Of a stretch of DNA of 64,000 bases, positions 63,198 through 64,000 are shown piece after piece. This stretch comes from Pseudorasbora parva (Eukaryota; Chordata; Actinopteri; Cypriniformes; Gobionidae). Within the stretch, counting starts at the first letter, position 1. Each line of letters opens with the position of its first letter. Below the pieces are notes generated by a model, which was not told where the DNA came from, searched no databases, and saw nothing but the letters and a program-made list of their open reading frames with translations. The position numbers were made by a program, and so were the translations under genes. The DNA is taken from assembly GCF_024679245.1 (NCBI RefSeq), contig NC_090183.1, positions 24,871,355-24,935,354 of the forward strand. Direction: 5' to 3'.

Positions 63198-64000
63198 CTA
63201 GTGATGGGTAGTGATGCAAAGTCTGATTCATTTCCGTGAACCGGTTCTTTTCGGACAGTTTGGCTCAATTAACCAGTTCATAGGTTCTTGACGTCATTAT
63301 GCAATGATGTCACTGTGCATTTCTTTTATGCACTTCTTTATGCTTTTATGCATTTCTCAGTGTCACGTTATATCAAGAAAACAATCAAGTAATCTGTGTC
63401 GATGCATAGTGAAACAATTGAATAAAGTTATTTGTGTGAGTGCATTAGTTGATTGTTTCTTTTCATTCACTTAAGTTAATGGTGTTTGTGTTCACAGTTA
63501 ATTCATTTATCCTTCACATCAGATTCGACTGAAAATTGCACAACTACAGAACACATTATCATGGATCAAGAAACACAGATATGTTGCATGTCTAAAGTAG
63601 CCTTTTAAACGTATACATTTCGCTAAACAACTTAAACTATAATCTGCATGCACAGTAAACTACAGTAAAATGTATTTAAATCTCTCAAAAGAAAGGTTTT
63701 TGCAGGTTTTAATAAAATGTTATTTAATAATAGTAGTCATACTAAGCATGTTTCCAGGAAGTGCCTCAGACTTGCGTCGCCAACTCAATTATCAGAATCC
63801 TTTGTAATCCACCGCAAACTTCGACAGCTGGTTGAAACGGCTCGTTCGGTTGAGTCCTCAGTAATCCTTGGCAAACTCCGACAGATGTTTGAACCGGCTT
63901 TTGCGTCTTGTGTCATCAACCCGGAACTAAAGTTTGATTCAGTTTAATTAATGAACCGACTCAACCGGTTATTTGCTGAGAACCGGCTCAAAAGAACGAT
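63198..64000. repeat. hAT-like repeat rich in GAACCGGTTC words, cut by window end
   Basis: It begins TAGTGATGGGTAGTGATGCA and is rich in GAACCGGTTC/GAACCGGCTC words at both ends (63237-63250, 63890-64000). Fish hAT-type elements often start TAGTGATGGG and carry such words. The right end is outside the window, so no duplication can be tested. The 76-codon frame at 63717-63947 shows no known domain. Confidence 0.45.

Overview
The window reads as non-coding, repeat-dense vertebrate DNA, most likely from a teleost and plausibly a cyprinid. The basis is the mix of repeats: long GT, CT, TA and GATA microsatellites, Tc1-like and hAT-like DNA transposons, many MITEs, L2/CR1-type LINE fragments, a Ty3/gypsy element, and a tyrosine-recombinase (DIRS-like) retrotransposon. 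No host protein-coding gene, tRNA or rRNA could be supported. Every convincing coding region belongs to a mobile element, and some single-copy-looking stretches may be conserved non-coding DNA.

Layout. 0.2-2.1 kb is a non-autonomous hAT-type element with a perfect 8-bp target duplication. 2.8-4.2 kb holds a decayed LINE followed by a Tc1 transposase scrap. 7.5-13.3 kb is one ~2.75 kb segment present twice, abutting both sides of a 200-N gap, which looks like an unmerged contig overlap. 16.95-23.75 kb is a decayed Tc1-like transposon carrying a young Ty3/gypsy retrotransposon on the minus strand. That element has 1.9-kb LTRs, a primer site matching tRNA-Ser, a polypurine tract and one ORF in which the start of Gag is joined in frame to integrase; protease, reverse transcriptase and RNase H are missing. 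24.6-26.7 kb is a palindromic repeat split by ~1.9 kb of other repeat DNA. 28-42 kb is mostly unique AT-rich DNA with MITEs and an LTR plus Gag-like remnant. 45.1-47 kb is a minus-strand LINE copy, 48.9-49.5 kb looks like eroded ends of another DIRS-like family, and 52.9-53.6 kb is a third LINE scrap.

56.47-61.83 kb is the highlight: a near-complete DIRS-like element on the minus strand. It has inverted terminal repeats, an internal complementary region reproducing the joined termini, a Gag-like ORF, an RT/RNase H ORF with a C-terminal methyltransferase-position block, and a tyrosine recombinase ORF with its catalytic residues present. In the accepted DIRS model RT/RNase H copies the RNA, the inverted repeats and the internal complementary region template a closed circle, and the recombinase inserts it without a target duplication. 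Just beyond it (61.96-62.51 kb) lies a 550-bp inverted-repeat element with a perfect 9-bp duplication. The window ends inside another low-copy-looking repeat.
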